Below, piece by piece: positions 22,264 to 30,442 of a stretch of DNA of 32,889 bases (position 1 is its first letter; the number at the start of each line of letters is the position of its first letter). Origin of the DNA: Nanobdellati archaeon (GTDB lineage Archaea; EX4484-52; JAADEF01); assembly GCA_015520895.1 (NCBI GenBank), contig WAPH01000016.1, positions 1 through 32,889 of the forward strand, read 5' to 3'. Both the position numbers and the translations under genes were made by a program. The notes under the pieces were generated by a model. That model had not been told where the DNA came from. It did no database searches and saw nothing but the letters and a program-made list of their open reading frames with translations.

Positions 22264-22836
22264 TCACTCAAAATAAGAAAGATAATCTTTTAAAAGCAAA
22301 TTTTGAACATCATTTACCTCCATACCTTTGAGAGCAAAATATTCCTTTTCTTTTTCATTTATGTCAGATATAGTGCTTTCATGAGTGGCTGCTTTTATTT
22401 GATTAGTCTTTAAATTTAATTGTGGTGTAGCTTTTGCTCGTGCTTGGATACTATAGAGGTATATTTGCTGCCTTAAATGTATCTCTTCAATTTTTTCATT
22501 TACATTTGCTATTTCTTTTAACTCTAATTTACTTGTATTTAAAAGAAAAGCATTGGTATTGATTATAGCCATAGAATCTTTTTTCATTTCATAGGTGCTT
22601 CTCAATTTTATATGAGATCTTTTTTTGCCTACTATTACTCTGAATATACGTATCTTTTTACCTTTGATAAAGAATTGCTCTTTAATATTGTGATTTTCTT
22701 GTAAATTGTAAAGTATTCTTATATCTAAATTCTTTCCTTCTATGTTCATTTCTTTTATGGGTTTTTTTATTACGATTATTGCATTTTTTTCATCTATTTT
22801 TATTTTTTCCCATTTATTTATAAACAATTTTTTCAT
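22264..22836 (-). CDS. sufD: SufD-like Fe-S scaffold protein, unusually short
   Basis: SufD pairs with SufB and the ATPase SufC to build Fe-S clusters. The 190-residue protein corresponds to the beta-helix core and the C-terminal end of SufD. The signature is PQLNLKTNQIKAATHEST, with the histidine of the SufD/SufB interface, followed by EKEYFALKGM, the family's FYLxSRG site. Bacterial SufD has about 420 residues, so the N-terminal helical domain and part of the helix are missing. The start overlaps the sufB stop (ATGA), and there is no sign of frameshift, so the reduction seems real. The gene is number three in the operon sufC-sufB-sufD-MIP18. Confidence 0.88.
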   Translation of the reverse strand: MKKLFINKWEKIKIDEKNAIIVIKKPIKEMNIEGKNLDIRILYNLQENHNIKEQFFIKGKKIRIFRVIVGKKRSHIKLRSTYEMKKDSMAIINTNAFLLNTSKLELKEIANVNEKIEEIHLRQQIYLYSIQARAKATPQLNLKTNQIKAATHESTISDINEKEKEYFALKGMEVNDVQNLLLKDYLSYFE

Positions 22837-24149
22837 CCTATCCCTCTTTCTATCTCTAATTCTAAGAGTTTTTTAAACTCTACTGCAATATCTAAAGGAA
22901 TCTGAGCTAATTCCTCTTCCACATAACCAACACTTATTATTTTTAAAGCATCTTGAATATTTATACCTTTTGTAAAAAAATATTCTTTTATTTCGTCATT
23001 AAAAAAACTAGTTCTTGCTTCATGTGCAATCTCAGATTCTTTATTGTTATTTATTAGCTCTGGAATGGTTATGACTTCTCCTTTATCTAATAACAAGGTA
23101 TCGCAATCGCTTACACCTATACATTTTTTTCCACTTGCTTTTAATGTATTATTAAAAACATTAATTGCATCTTTATATACTATGCTTTTAGATGAAACAT
23201 ATGCATGAGATTTTTTTCCTTTTAATATAATATTGCTTCCACTTATATGAATTTGATTTTCTTTTGTACTGGAAATACTTTTCATTAATATTTTCGCTTT
23301 TTCACCTTTAACTATTATGTTTGGTTTTTTTATGCTTTTTTTGGATCCTATGTTTATATCTATCCACTCTACTCTGGCTTTTTTTTCTACTCTTAAATAT
23401 TTATAAGGTGTATTTACAATGTTTCTACTCCAATTTTGTAATGTAACAAATTTTCCTTTTACTTTTTTATTTATTAAAGCTTCCATTGCTCCTAAATGAA
23501 AAGAATATTTGCGATAAAGAGGAGCAGCGCAACCTTCTATATAATAAAATTCTGAATTTTTTTCTAAGACCATCACTGTTCTTTCAAATTGACCTATATT
23601 TTCATGTTTCATGGTGAAATAAGCATAAAATGGTAAAGATATTTTAAGATCTTGAGGTATGTAAATAAAAAGGCCCCCGCTCATTAGAGCTAGATTTAAA
23701 GCGTTTCTCGGATTTCTTAAATCACCTATTTTACCTAAATATTTTTTAACCAATTTTTTATGTTCTTTTGAGGCAACTTCTAAAGGCAAGATTATTGCTC
23801 CTTTTTCTAAAAATTCTTTTTTTATGTTGTAATGAAGTAAAGAAGAATCTTTTTGAATGCTCGTTCCTGCAAAAAAGCTCTTTTCAATTTCATTAATGTT
23901 AAGATAGTCATAAATTTCTTCTATTTCTTTTGGTATTTTTTTTATTTTTGCTTTTGATGGTTCAGGAACGAATACTTTGAAATCATTAAAATTTATGTCA
24001 TTCTCAATACTTTTTAATACTTTATCATTTTCTTTGTTTTTTAAGAATAGTTTTATCGCTTTTAATCTTAATTTTCTTAACCATTTTTCTTCTCCTTGCC
24101 TTTCGGATATGGTTTCAATAATATTTTCAAAATCAATCTTCTCCCACAT
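22833..24149 (-). CDS. sufB: SufB Fe-S cluster scaffold
   Basis: SufB is the main scaffold of the SUF system. The 438-residue protein keeps the diagnostic sites: an N-terminal HYNIKKEFLEKG segment, GDLRNPRNALNLALMSGGLF, YIEGCAAPLYRKYSFHLGAMEA with the conserved cysteine of the tunnel, GVSDCDTLLL with the cluster-binding cysteine, and AHEARTSFFNDE with the His-Glu pair, then EYFFTKGI. The start overlaps sufC by 17 bases. Length is close to the usual 450-480. Confidence 0.93.
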   Translation of the reverse strand: MWEKIDFENIIETISERQGEEKWLRKLRLKAIKLFLKNKENDKVLKSIENDINFNDFKVFVPEPSKAKIKKIPKEIEEIYDYLNINEIEKSFFAGTSIQKDSSLLHYNIKKEFLEKGAIILPLEVASKEHKKLVKKYLGKIGDLRNPRNALNLALMSGGLFIYIPQDLKISLPFYAYFTMKHENIGQFERTVMVLEKNSEFYYIEGCAAPLYRKYSFHLGAMEALINKKVKGKFVTLQNWSRNIVNTPYKYLRVEKKARVEWIDINIGSKKSIKKPNIIVKGEKAKILMKSISSTKENQIHISGSNIILKGKKSHAYVSSKSIVYKDAINVFNNTLKASGKKCIGVSDCDTLLLDKGEVITIPELINNNKESEIAHEARTSFFNDEIKEYFFTKGINIQDALKIISVGYVEEELAQIPLDIAVEFKKLLELEIERGIG

Positions 24150-24786
24150 AATCCTTTATAACCTCCATATTTCCTTCTTTTAATATTTTTCCGTTTTCCA
24201 TTATGGCTACCTTTTTCCCTACCATCTTAGCAAAATTTACATCATGCGTTATTACTAACGCAGTATGTTGCTTTAATAACTCCGCTAATATTTTTTTACT
24301 TTTAATGTCTAACCCAGCATCTACTTCATCTAATATCATTATTTTTGGTTTTAAGAGCAAAGTACTTATTACTTCTATTTTTTTTCTTTCTCCTCCTGAG
24401 AGTTCTTTAGAATCTAATTTTTTATTCAATATTGTAGGAGGAAGATGAAACATTTTAAGATAATTGCTGATCAAGTTATCGTCGGTGGTTATTGCGTAAA
24501 ACAAACGTTTTACAGTTAAATGAGGTATCTCTGGCGGGTTTTGTAATACATAAGTAATACCTTGTTTTACACGTTCATGAGGTTTAAATTTATCAATTTT
24601 TTTATTTTCTAAATATATGTTTCCCTCGTAATCTATGAGCCCTGCAATTGCTCGGGCCAAAGTGGTTTTGCCAGCACCATTCTTACCCAATAAAACTTTT
24701 GTTTCTTCTTTATTAACCTCTAAATTTACTCCTTTAACAATATCCTTTACTTTTACATTTTCTAATTTAAGAACCACAAGAACCAT
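24133..24786 (-). CDS. sufC: SufC ABC-type ATPase
   Basis: SufC powers Fe-S assembly on SufB-SufD. The 217-residue protein has Walker A LLGKNGAGKTTL at about 32-43, a Q-loop VLQNPPEIP, the ABC signature ELSGGERKKIEV, Walker B KIMILDEVDAGLDIKSKK, and the H-loop histidine ALVITHD. The DEVDAGLD form is typical of SufC and separates it from transport ATPases. It is slightly shorter than bacterial SufC. It leads the suf operon; the minus-strand start has no ribosome site but TATA-like sequence upstream. Confidence 0.94.
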   Translation of the reverse strand: MVLVVLKLENVKVKDIVKGVNLEVNKEETKVLLGKNGAGKTTLARAIAGLIDYEGNIYLENKKIDKFKPHERVKQGITYVLQNPPEIPHLTVKRLFYAITTDDNLISNYLKMFHLPPTILNKKLDSKELSGGERKKIEVISTLLLKPKIMILDEVDAGLDIKSKKILAELLKQHTALVITHDVNFAKMVGKKVAIMENGKILKEGNMEVIKDYVGED

Positions 24787-24866
24787 ATCTAATATAACAG
24801 TGTTATATTTTTTAAAGTTTTGTTAAAATTTTTAAAAAATTAGTAGTTTCCTTAATATTTATTGAG
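24787..24866. promoter_or_regulatory. Divergent promoter of the suf operon and tRNA-Phe
   Basis: The 80-base region is highly AT-rich. AAATTTTTAAAAAATTAG (24826-24843) lies about 25-40 bases before the tRNA and fits its TATA box. On the minus strand, TTTAAAAAATATAACACTG ends about 15 bases before the sufC ATG. No Fe-responsive operator could be recognised. Confidence 0.45.
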
Positions 24867-24987
24867 GGGGCGGTAGCTCAGCCTGGGAGAGCGCCAGACT
24901 GAAGATACCTGTATCGGTAGGCGCAACAAATAAAGAGAGCGCTTATCAGATATCTGGTTGTCGCGCGTTCGAATCGCGCCCGCCCCA
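24867..24987 (+). tRNA. tRNA-Phe (GAA) with a 47-base intron
   Basis: The cloverleaf is complete. Acceptor GGGGCGG (24867-24873) pairs with CCGCCCC (24980-24986), and the discriminator is A24987. D-stem GCTC pairs with GAGC; T-stem GCGCG pairs with CGCGC around TTCGAAT. The anticodon stem CCAGA (24894-24898) pairs with TCTGG (24953-24957). The loop is C-T-G-A-A-G then A24952, with anticodon GAA at 24901-24903. An intron of 47 bases (24905-24951) interrupts after position 37, the standard archaeal place. CCA is not encoded. The splice motif is described in a finding. Confidence 0.96.
24905..24951 (+). other. tRNA-Phe intron with relaxed bulge-helix-bulge motif
   Basis: CTGA (24899-24902) pairs with TCAG (24946-24949) as the central 4-bp helix. 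The 3' bulge ATA (24950-24952) is cut after its second base, and a 3-base AGA (24903-24905) at the 5' side is likewise cut after its second base, which exactly restores the 7-base anticodon loop. The outer helix at the 5' side is only 2 bp; instead the intron offers GATA/TATC and TAGGCGC/GCGCTTA hairpins, so the motif is relaxed. Confidence 0.85.
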
Positions 24988-25010
24988 TAAAATAATGGTT
25001 AGGTGATTTG

Positions 25011-25445
25011 ATGGGTGTTGTGAGTTCTAACTTTTATGAAATTTCTGTGAAAAAGAAAAAACCTATGACTGGCAGGGTAAACGTAGAGAATAAGCCTAAA
25101 ATAACAGATGTTAAGGCAACTAAGATCGTGGCAAGTTTTGCAGGAGATGCAAAAGTTCCCGGGATTATAGTAGATTTTGAGTATCTTACTGAATACAAGC
25201 AAGATAAAGATGTTTTAGCTGAGATTCTTTTGAAAGGAAGTATTCTTTATGCAGTGAAGGATGAAAAGGAAGCTGAAAAGTTAGAGAAACACTTTAAAGA
25301 AAATAAAAAGTTAGATGAAGATGTGGAAATAGTTGTTCTTAATCATATTCTAAATAAAGGTACTCTATTGGCTTTGGATTTATCACAAAAGGTAGAGTTG
25401 CCACCAGTAATAAATATGCCTCGGATAGTAAGGAGGGGTAAATAA
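25011..25445 (+). CDS. Conserved archaeal protein of unknown function next to DUF1512
   Basis: The 144-residue soluble protein starts with YEISVKKKKPMTGRVNVENK, a strand-rich segment, followed by DVKATKIVASF, IIVDFEYLTEYKQDKDVLAE and LLKGSILYAVKDEKEAEKLE. It ends with a helix and the proline motif VELPPVINMPRI. The overall plan, alternating long strands and a final helix, resembles SecB-like folds, but that is weak. It comes 23 bases after tRNA-Phe and runs directly into the DUF1512 gene. The ATG at 25011 with AGGTGAT is preferred to the TTG at 25008. Confidence 0.78.
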   Translation: MGVVSSNFYEISVKKKKPMTGRVNVENKPKITDVKATKIVASFAGDAKVPGIIVDFEYLTEYKQDKDVLAEILLKGSILYAVKDEKEAEKLEKHFKENKKLDEDVEIVVLNHILNKGTLLALDLSQKVELPPVINMPRIVRRGK

Positions 25446-26632
25446 TGCAGACCTTACTTTTCGGAGACAATTTTTGGAGTATGCTTTTATTTATTTTATT
25501 CTTTTTCCTATATCCTCGCATTTATATGATGCAGATAATTTGGAAGTTGGAAAGTGATTTAAAGGAACTAGAATATTATTACCTCTCAGCTAAAAGGTTG
25601 TTCTTGAAAAATGTTAAATTGAAAAAGGCAAAATATAAGCAAGCTGTAAATAATTTTCTAGAATTTGTTATTGCTTTCCCTGTGGATATAGAACCTACTA
25701 ATTTGGTGAGAAAGATAGAGCATATATTGAACAGATATGAGAATAGGTTTACTTATTTTATTGATAGAGTGAGTGGCTTAAGAGACGAAGAAGAAAAAAA
25801 GAATGCAAAGTATGCTTTAATAAGCGCTACTGGATTATACCAACTCTATAAGATATTGAGGCATTATATTATTACTATTAAAAAAACGAATAATTTACAA
25901 TTGGCTTTGATTTTGCAGATGACTATGCCTATGATTACAAAGATAGCCAAAGCAAATATGAGAGCTACCGAAGCATTTGCTAAGGGCATACCTATAGGAG
26001 ACGGAATTGGACCTATGGTAGCTGCAAAACTTAAAACAAAAGAAGGTAAGGAGATTGCTAAAGAAGTAGTTATAAGTAAAGAGAAGTTTGCTGACAGAGA
26101 TGTATATGTTATGAAAGCCATGGGCCCTGGTGCTGCATTAGGCAAGTTAGGTGATGCTGTTGAAAAAGCCGTTAAGACGTATAAAATTAACCACATCATT
26201 ACAGTAGATGCTGCTGCTAAACTTGAAGGTGAAAAAACAGGTAGTGTGGCTCAAGGAGTTGGGGTTATGATGGGGGGTATAGGAGTAGAGAGACATAAGA
26301 TAGAGGAACTAGCTATAAAATATGATATTCCTTTAGATGGTGTTATTATTAAAATGTCGCCTGAGGAGGCAAGCATTCATATGAAACCAGAAATATATAA
26401 AGCAGCTGACAAGGCCATTAAAGAATTACGATCTTTAATGGACTTAATACCAAAGAATGAGAAAGTATTAATTATAGGTGTGGGAAATACTTGTGGCGTA
26501 GGTAATAAAGTTAAGGATCTGAGCAAAACAGAAGATGTGTTAAAAAAGACGTGGAGAAGATTGAAAAAAGACAAAGAATGGGAAGATTATTTTGAAAAGG
26601 ACTCTTCAAAGAAAAAGAGATGGAGATTATGA
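25445..26632 (+). CDS. DUF1512 family protein
   Basis: The 395-residue protein matches the archaeal DUF1512 family. An N-terminal membrane helix (SMLLFILFFFLYPRIYMMQII) anchors a long helical region, then an alpha/beta domain with AFAKGIPIGDGIGPMVAAKL, KAMGPGAALGKLG, IITVDAAAKLEGEKTGSVAQ and VLIIGVGNTCGVGNK. The Gly-rich loops suggest a nucleotide or phosphate site, but no function is known to me. The start overlaps the last base of the upstream gene, and the stop overlaps the dCTP deaminase start (ATGA). Confidence 0.88.
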   Translation: MQTLLFGDNFWSMLLFILFFFLYPRIYMMQIIWKLESDLKELEYYYLSAKRLFLKNVKLKKAKYKQAVNNFLEFVIAFPVDIEPTNLVRKIEHILNRYENRFTYFIDRVSGLRDEEEKKNAKYALISATGLYQLYKILRHYIITIKKTNNLQLALILQMTMPMITKIAKANMRATEAFAKGIPIGDGIGPMVAAKLKTKEGKEIAKEVVISKEKFADRDVYVMKAMGPGAALGKLGDAVEKAVKTYKINHIITVDAAAKLEGEKTGSVAQGVGVMMGGIGVERHKIEELAIKYDIPLDGVIIKMSPEEASIHMKPEIYKAADKAIKELRSLMDLIPKNEKVLIIGVGNTCGVGNKVKDLSKTEDVLKKTWRRLKKDKEWEDYFEKDSSKKKRWRL

Positions 26633-27240
26633 GTATTTTAAGCGATAGGGATATTAAGGAAAGAATAAAAGAAGGGAGTATTGTAATAGAACCCTTAGAT
26701 TTAGATGAGCAATTGGGGCCAAGTTCTTTAGATTTAAGATTAGGAAATAAGTTTAGGGTGTTTAAGCATGCTCATGTGGATATCATAGATCCAAAAAATT
26801 ATGATGATTCTTTACTGAGAGAATATGTGTTACAAAGAGGAAAAGTGAAGGTTCAAGAATATACTTATACAACATTATATATAAGTGATGAACCTTTTAT
26901 TATACATCCTGGTGAATTTGTTTTAGCATCTACCTTAGAAAGGGTTAAGATACCTTATGACATAACTGCGAGATTAGAGGGAAGAAGTAGTTTAGGAAGA
27001 CTGGGATTGTTAGTTCATGTTACTGCAGGATACATAGATCCGGGATTTGAAGGCAATATCACTTTAGAATTAGGGAATGTAGGTAAATTGCCATTGAAAC
27101 TTTATCCTGGTATGAGAATATGCCAACTTGTTTTTGAGAGTATGACTTCTCCTACTACTATGCCTTATAATAAAAGAGAAAAAAGCAAATATAAGGATGA
27201 GAAAGGCGCTACTTCTAGCAGAATAAGCAAAGATTTCTAA
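26629..27240 (+). CDS. dcd: dCTP deaminase (possibly bifunctional dCTP deaminase/dUTPase)
   Basis: Dcd deaminates dCTP to dUTP for dTTP synthesis. The 203-residue protein has GPSSLDLRLGNKFRVF, FVLASTLERVKIP, the nucleotide-binding EGRSSLGRLGLLVHVTAG and the catalytic-site IDPGFEGNITLEL with its Glu. The archaeal form in Methanocaldococcus does both deamination and pyrophosphate release; which form this is cannot be told by eye. The ATG at 26629 overlaps the DUF1512 stop and is preferred to the ATG at 26620. Reverse gyrase starts 25 bases downstream. Confidence 0.94.
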   Translation: MSILSDRDIKERIKEGSIVIEPLDLDEQLGPSSLDLRLGNKFRVFKHAHVDIIDPKNYDDSLLREYVLQRGKVKVQEYTYTTLYISDEPFIIHPGEFVLASTLERVKIPYDITARLEGRSSLGRLGLLVHVTAGYIDPGFEGNITLELGNVGKLPLKLYPGMRICQLVFESMTSPTTMPYNKREKSKYKDEKGATSSRISKDF

Positions 27241-27265
27241 AAGTTTTTAATTATATATATTAGTT

Positions 27266-30200
27266 ATGCAAGCTGTTTATGAACATCTTTGTCCTGTTTG
27301 TGGAGGACCACTAACCTTTGAAGAAATTAAGAAAGGCATATGTTTTAAAAAATCTTTACCCCTTGATGCTTTTTATAAGGTTAAAGGTCTTGAAGAATTT
27401 GAGCAATTTTTTGGAAGAAAGTTAAGAGCTTTGCAAAGAGTTTGGGCTAATCGTGTATTGAGGCACGAAAGTTTTGCTATAGAAGCACCTACAGGTACAG
27501 GCAAAAGTAGTTTCGGTATTGCAATGGCAGAGTTTTTAGCTATGAAGGGTAAGAAGTGTTATATCTTAGTTCCTACTACTAATTTAGTAAAGCAGGCGTA
27601 TGATAAGATTAAGAATAAAAGTAAAGTTATTGTTTTTCATAAAGATTTAAAGAATAAAGATGAAGTGTTAGATAAAATAAAAAAGGGAGATTTTAGCATA
27701 CTTATTACTACTGCTGCTTTTTTAACTAAGCATTTTGATAAATTAGAAGGTAATGTTTTTGACTATATTTTTGTGGATGACTTGGATGCTGTTTTAAAAG
27801 CGTCTAGAAATATTAATAAAATCTTATTTCTTTTGGGTTATACTTTTAAAGATTTGAGAAGATCACAAGAGGAGCTTGAGAAAATAAGAAAGTGGAAAGG
27901 TATTTTAGTTATAGCTACGGCCACCTCTAAACCAGGAAAATCAACTCAATTATTAAGACAAGTTTTAGGTATTGATGCTAGTTCTTCTAAACATTCACTT
28001 CGTAATATAGAAGATTATTTGCTTCCTTCTCAGCATAAGGAAGAAAATTTGATAAATGTAATTAAGAAGTTAGAAGATGGCATAATTGTTTTCACAAATA
28101 CAGAGGATGAAGCTAACAATTTGGTAAAAATGCTTAAAGATCGCGGCTTCAAAGTGGGAAATGCAGAACATATAGATTTATTTAAGGAAAAGGAATTAAA
28201 TATTCTAGTAGGGGTAAGTGCGCCTTATGGAAAATTGGTTAGAGGATTAGATTTGCCAACGCGGGTTAAGTATGCAGTTTTCTATGAAGCACCCGTATTT
28301 CGCATAAAATTAAAGGAAGAGATAAGTGATAACTTAGTTAAAGTTTTGTTAAGTGTGTTTCGTAATCATGAAACTATTTCTAAACAATATTATGCTCTCT
28401 TACAGGATATCAATAAAGCAAGGGAAATTATAAAAGAAATACTTAATGATAAAAACTTCAAAGAGTATGCAATTAAAGGAGTAGTTATTAAAGATGAAGA
28501 GATACTTATACCTGATATAAAAACTTATATTCAAGCCTCAGGGAGAACTTCAAGAATGTACAGTAAAGGATTAACAAAAGGATTAAGTGTGGTTATAGAT
28601 GAAGAGGAAATTTTAGATGCATTCGCTATAAGGGCTAGTTTTTACGATATTGATTTTAAGAAATGGGATGAAAAAGAGATACTATTAATAAAAAAGGAGA
28701 TAGAAAAGGAAAGAGAAAGTATGTTAGCGAAAGGATGTGCGGAAGAGGAGTTAATCATACCGGCTTTAATGGTGGTAGAATCTCCTACTAAGGCCAAGCA
28801 AATTAGCAGATTTTTTGGAAAACCAGCTATTAAGATTAAAAATGGACAAGTTTTTTATGAAATTTTCAATGGCAAGTATGTGCTTACAATTACTGCATCT
28901 TTGGGTCATGTGGTCGACCTAATCACTCGTAACTATTATCACGGAGTTGAAGTAGATTTATCTTCTAAGAGTGTTGTACCTCATTATGATTCTATAAAGA
29001 AGTGTGCTTCTAGCGGTATCCAGTTTGTAGATGAAAATAAACAATGTGACGATCTTTTTGATTCTAAGAATATAATAGAGAATGTAAGGCAAGTAGCATA
29101 TGAAGAAGGATGGGTTATTATTGCTACAGATCCTGATACTGAAGGAGAAAAAATAGCATGGGACATTTCTAACTTAGCGGGGTTTTCCAAAGTTGCAAGA
29201 GCTGAATTTCATGAAATTACCAAAAATGCTGTGATTCACGCGTTGAATAACTTAAGGGAAATTAAACAATCTCAAGTGGATGCTCAAATTGTTAGAAGAG
29301 TAGAGGATAGATGGATAGGGTTTGAGTTGAGCAAAAAAGTACAGGAGTATTTTAAAAGGTCTGGACTTTCTGCTGGTCGCGTTCAAACGCCTGTTTTAGG
29401 GTGGATTATTGAGGCATATGATAAAAGTAAAGAAAAAAAGAAGGAGTGTATATTACATATAAATGATAAAAAAGTGATTATAGAAGAGAATTGTAATTAC
29501 ACAGATAAAGTAAAGGTAAAAGTTAAGGTTGTGAAAGAAAGAAAAGAAGAAATGATGCCCTTGCCTCCTTACACTACTGATGAGGTTCTTAAAGATGCTA
29601 ATAAAATACTTAAACTTTCTGCAACCGACGCTATGAATTCTTTACAAAAGTTATTTGAAAATGGTTTAATAACTTATCATAGAACAGACTCTACTCGTGT
29701 ATCAGATAAAGGACTTGATGTTGCAAAAATGTTTTTGGGTGATAAAGCAGTATTAAGGAGATGGGAATATGGAGAAGAGGGAGCACATGAATGTATAAGA
29801 CCTACCAAACCTTTAACTAAACAAGATGTTTTAACTATGATAGAACAAGGTATTTTAAGAGTCTCTGACACACTATCTTCTAAGGATTTAGCTTTATATG
29901 ATCTTATATTTAGAAGGTTCATGGCTTCTCAATCACCCAAGATTCTAGTTACTAGGGTTGTTTATGCTTTTAATGTTGATGGTAAAATGTTTGAAAAAGA
30001 GGAAATAAGAAGATATGAAGGAAGAGCTTATGAACTTTATCCTTATTTAGGATTCCCTTTAGACTTGAAAGAAGGAGAATATGACGGAAGAATAGAGACA
30101 AGATGGGTTCCTAAATATTATCCTTTAACACAAGCAGATGCTATTAGATTAATGAAAGAGAGGGGTATTGGTAGACCTAGTACTTACGCAACTATTCTTT

Positions 30201-30442
30201 CTAAATTATTAAAGCGCAGGTATGTTGTTGAGAAAGGAAGATTCTTAATACCTACAAGTTTAGGGAGAAAAGTTTATAATTTTCTTATGAATAACTATGA
30301 AGAGTATGTTAGCGAATCCACTACTAGAAAAATATACGAGATCATGGATAAGGTAGAACAAGGAGAATTAGAAGGCAACATGGTGCTTATAGATTTATAC
30401 AAGAAAATTAAAGCAATAACTTATCCTTCTAAAATTATATAA
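27266..30442 (+). CDS. rgy: Reverse gyrase (helicase-topoisomerase fusion)
   Basis: Reverse gyrase adds positive supercoils and marks life at high temperature. The 1058-residue protein is a single fused chain, unlike the split form of Nanoarchaeum. Residues 1-30 hold a zinc-finger remnant (CPVC...C). The helicase part has EAPTGTGKSSFG (Walker A 74-81), the DDLD box near 170 and IATATSKPGK. The topoisomerase I part begins at VVESPTKAKQI near 502, with DPDTEGEKIAWD and the catalytic Tyr804 in LITYHRTDST. It ends with the GRPSTYATI motif. It is slightly shorter than the usual 1100-1250 residues. In the second zinc site only two cysteines are left. Confidence 0.96.
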   Translation: MQAVYEHLCPVCGGPLTFEEIKKGICFKKSLPLDAFYKVKGLEEFEQFFGRKLRALQRVWANRVLRHESFAIEAPTGTGKSSFGIAMAEFLAMKGKKCYILVPTTNLVKQAYDKIKNKSKVIVFHKDLKNKDEVLDKIKKGDFSILITTAAFLTKHFDKLEGNVFDYIFVDDLDAVLKASRNINKILFLLGYTFKDLRRSQEELEKIRKWKGILVIATATSKPGKSTQLLRQVLGIDASSSKHSLRNIEDYLLPSQHKEENLINVIKKLEDGIIVFTNTEDEANNLVKMLKDRGFKVGNAEHIDLFKEKELNILVGVSAPYGKLVRGLDLPTRVKYAVFYEAPVFRIKLKEEISDNLVKVLLSVFRNHETISKQYYALLQDINKAREIIKEILNDKNFKEYAIKGVVIKDEEILIPDIKTYIQASGRTSRMYSKGLTKGLSVVIDEEEILDAFAIRASFYDIDFKKWDEKEILLIKKEIEKERESMLAKGCAEEELIIPALMVVESPTKAKQISRFFGKPAIKIKNGQVFYEIFNGKYVLTITASLGHVVDLITRNYYHGVEVDLSSKSVVPHYDSIKKCASSGIQFVDENKQCDDLFDSKNIIENVRQVAYEEGWVIIATDPDTEGEKIAWDISNLAGFSKVARAEFHEITKNAVIHALNNLREIKQSQVDAQIVRRVEDRWIGFELSKKVQEYFKRSGLSAGRVQTPVLGWIIEAYDKSKEKKKECILHINDKKVIIEENCNYTDKVKVKVKVVKERKEEMMPLPPYTTDEVLKDANKILKLSATDAMNSLQKLFENGLITYHRTDSTRVSDKGLDVAKMFLGDKAVLRRWEYGEEGAHECIRPTKPLTKQDVLTMIEQGILRVSDTLSSKDLALYDLIFRRFMASQSPKILVTRVVYAFNVDGKMFEKEEIRRYEGRAYELYPYLGFPLDLKEGEYDGRIETRWVPKYYPLTQADAIRLMKERGIGRPSTYATILSKLLKRRYVVEKGRFLIPTSLGRKVYNFLMNNYEEYVSESTTRKIYEIMDKVEQGELEGNMVLIDLYKKIKAITYPSKII

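Noticed and set aside
22264..22836. Short SufD considered as a pseudogene
   Set aside because: The frame is clean, the ATGA overlap with sufB is retained, and the C-terminal signature with the key histidine is intact.
24905..24951. tRNA insertion considered as a mobile element or a second gene
   Set aside because: Only 47 bases, no open frame, and its ends fit the canonical intron position after base 37.
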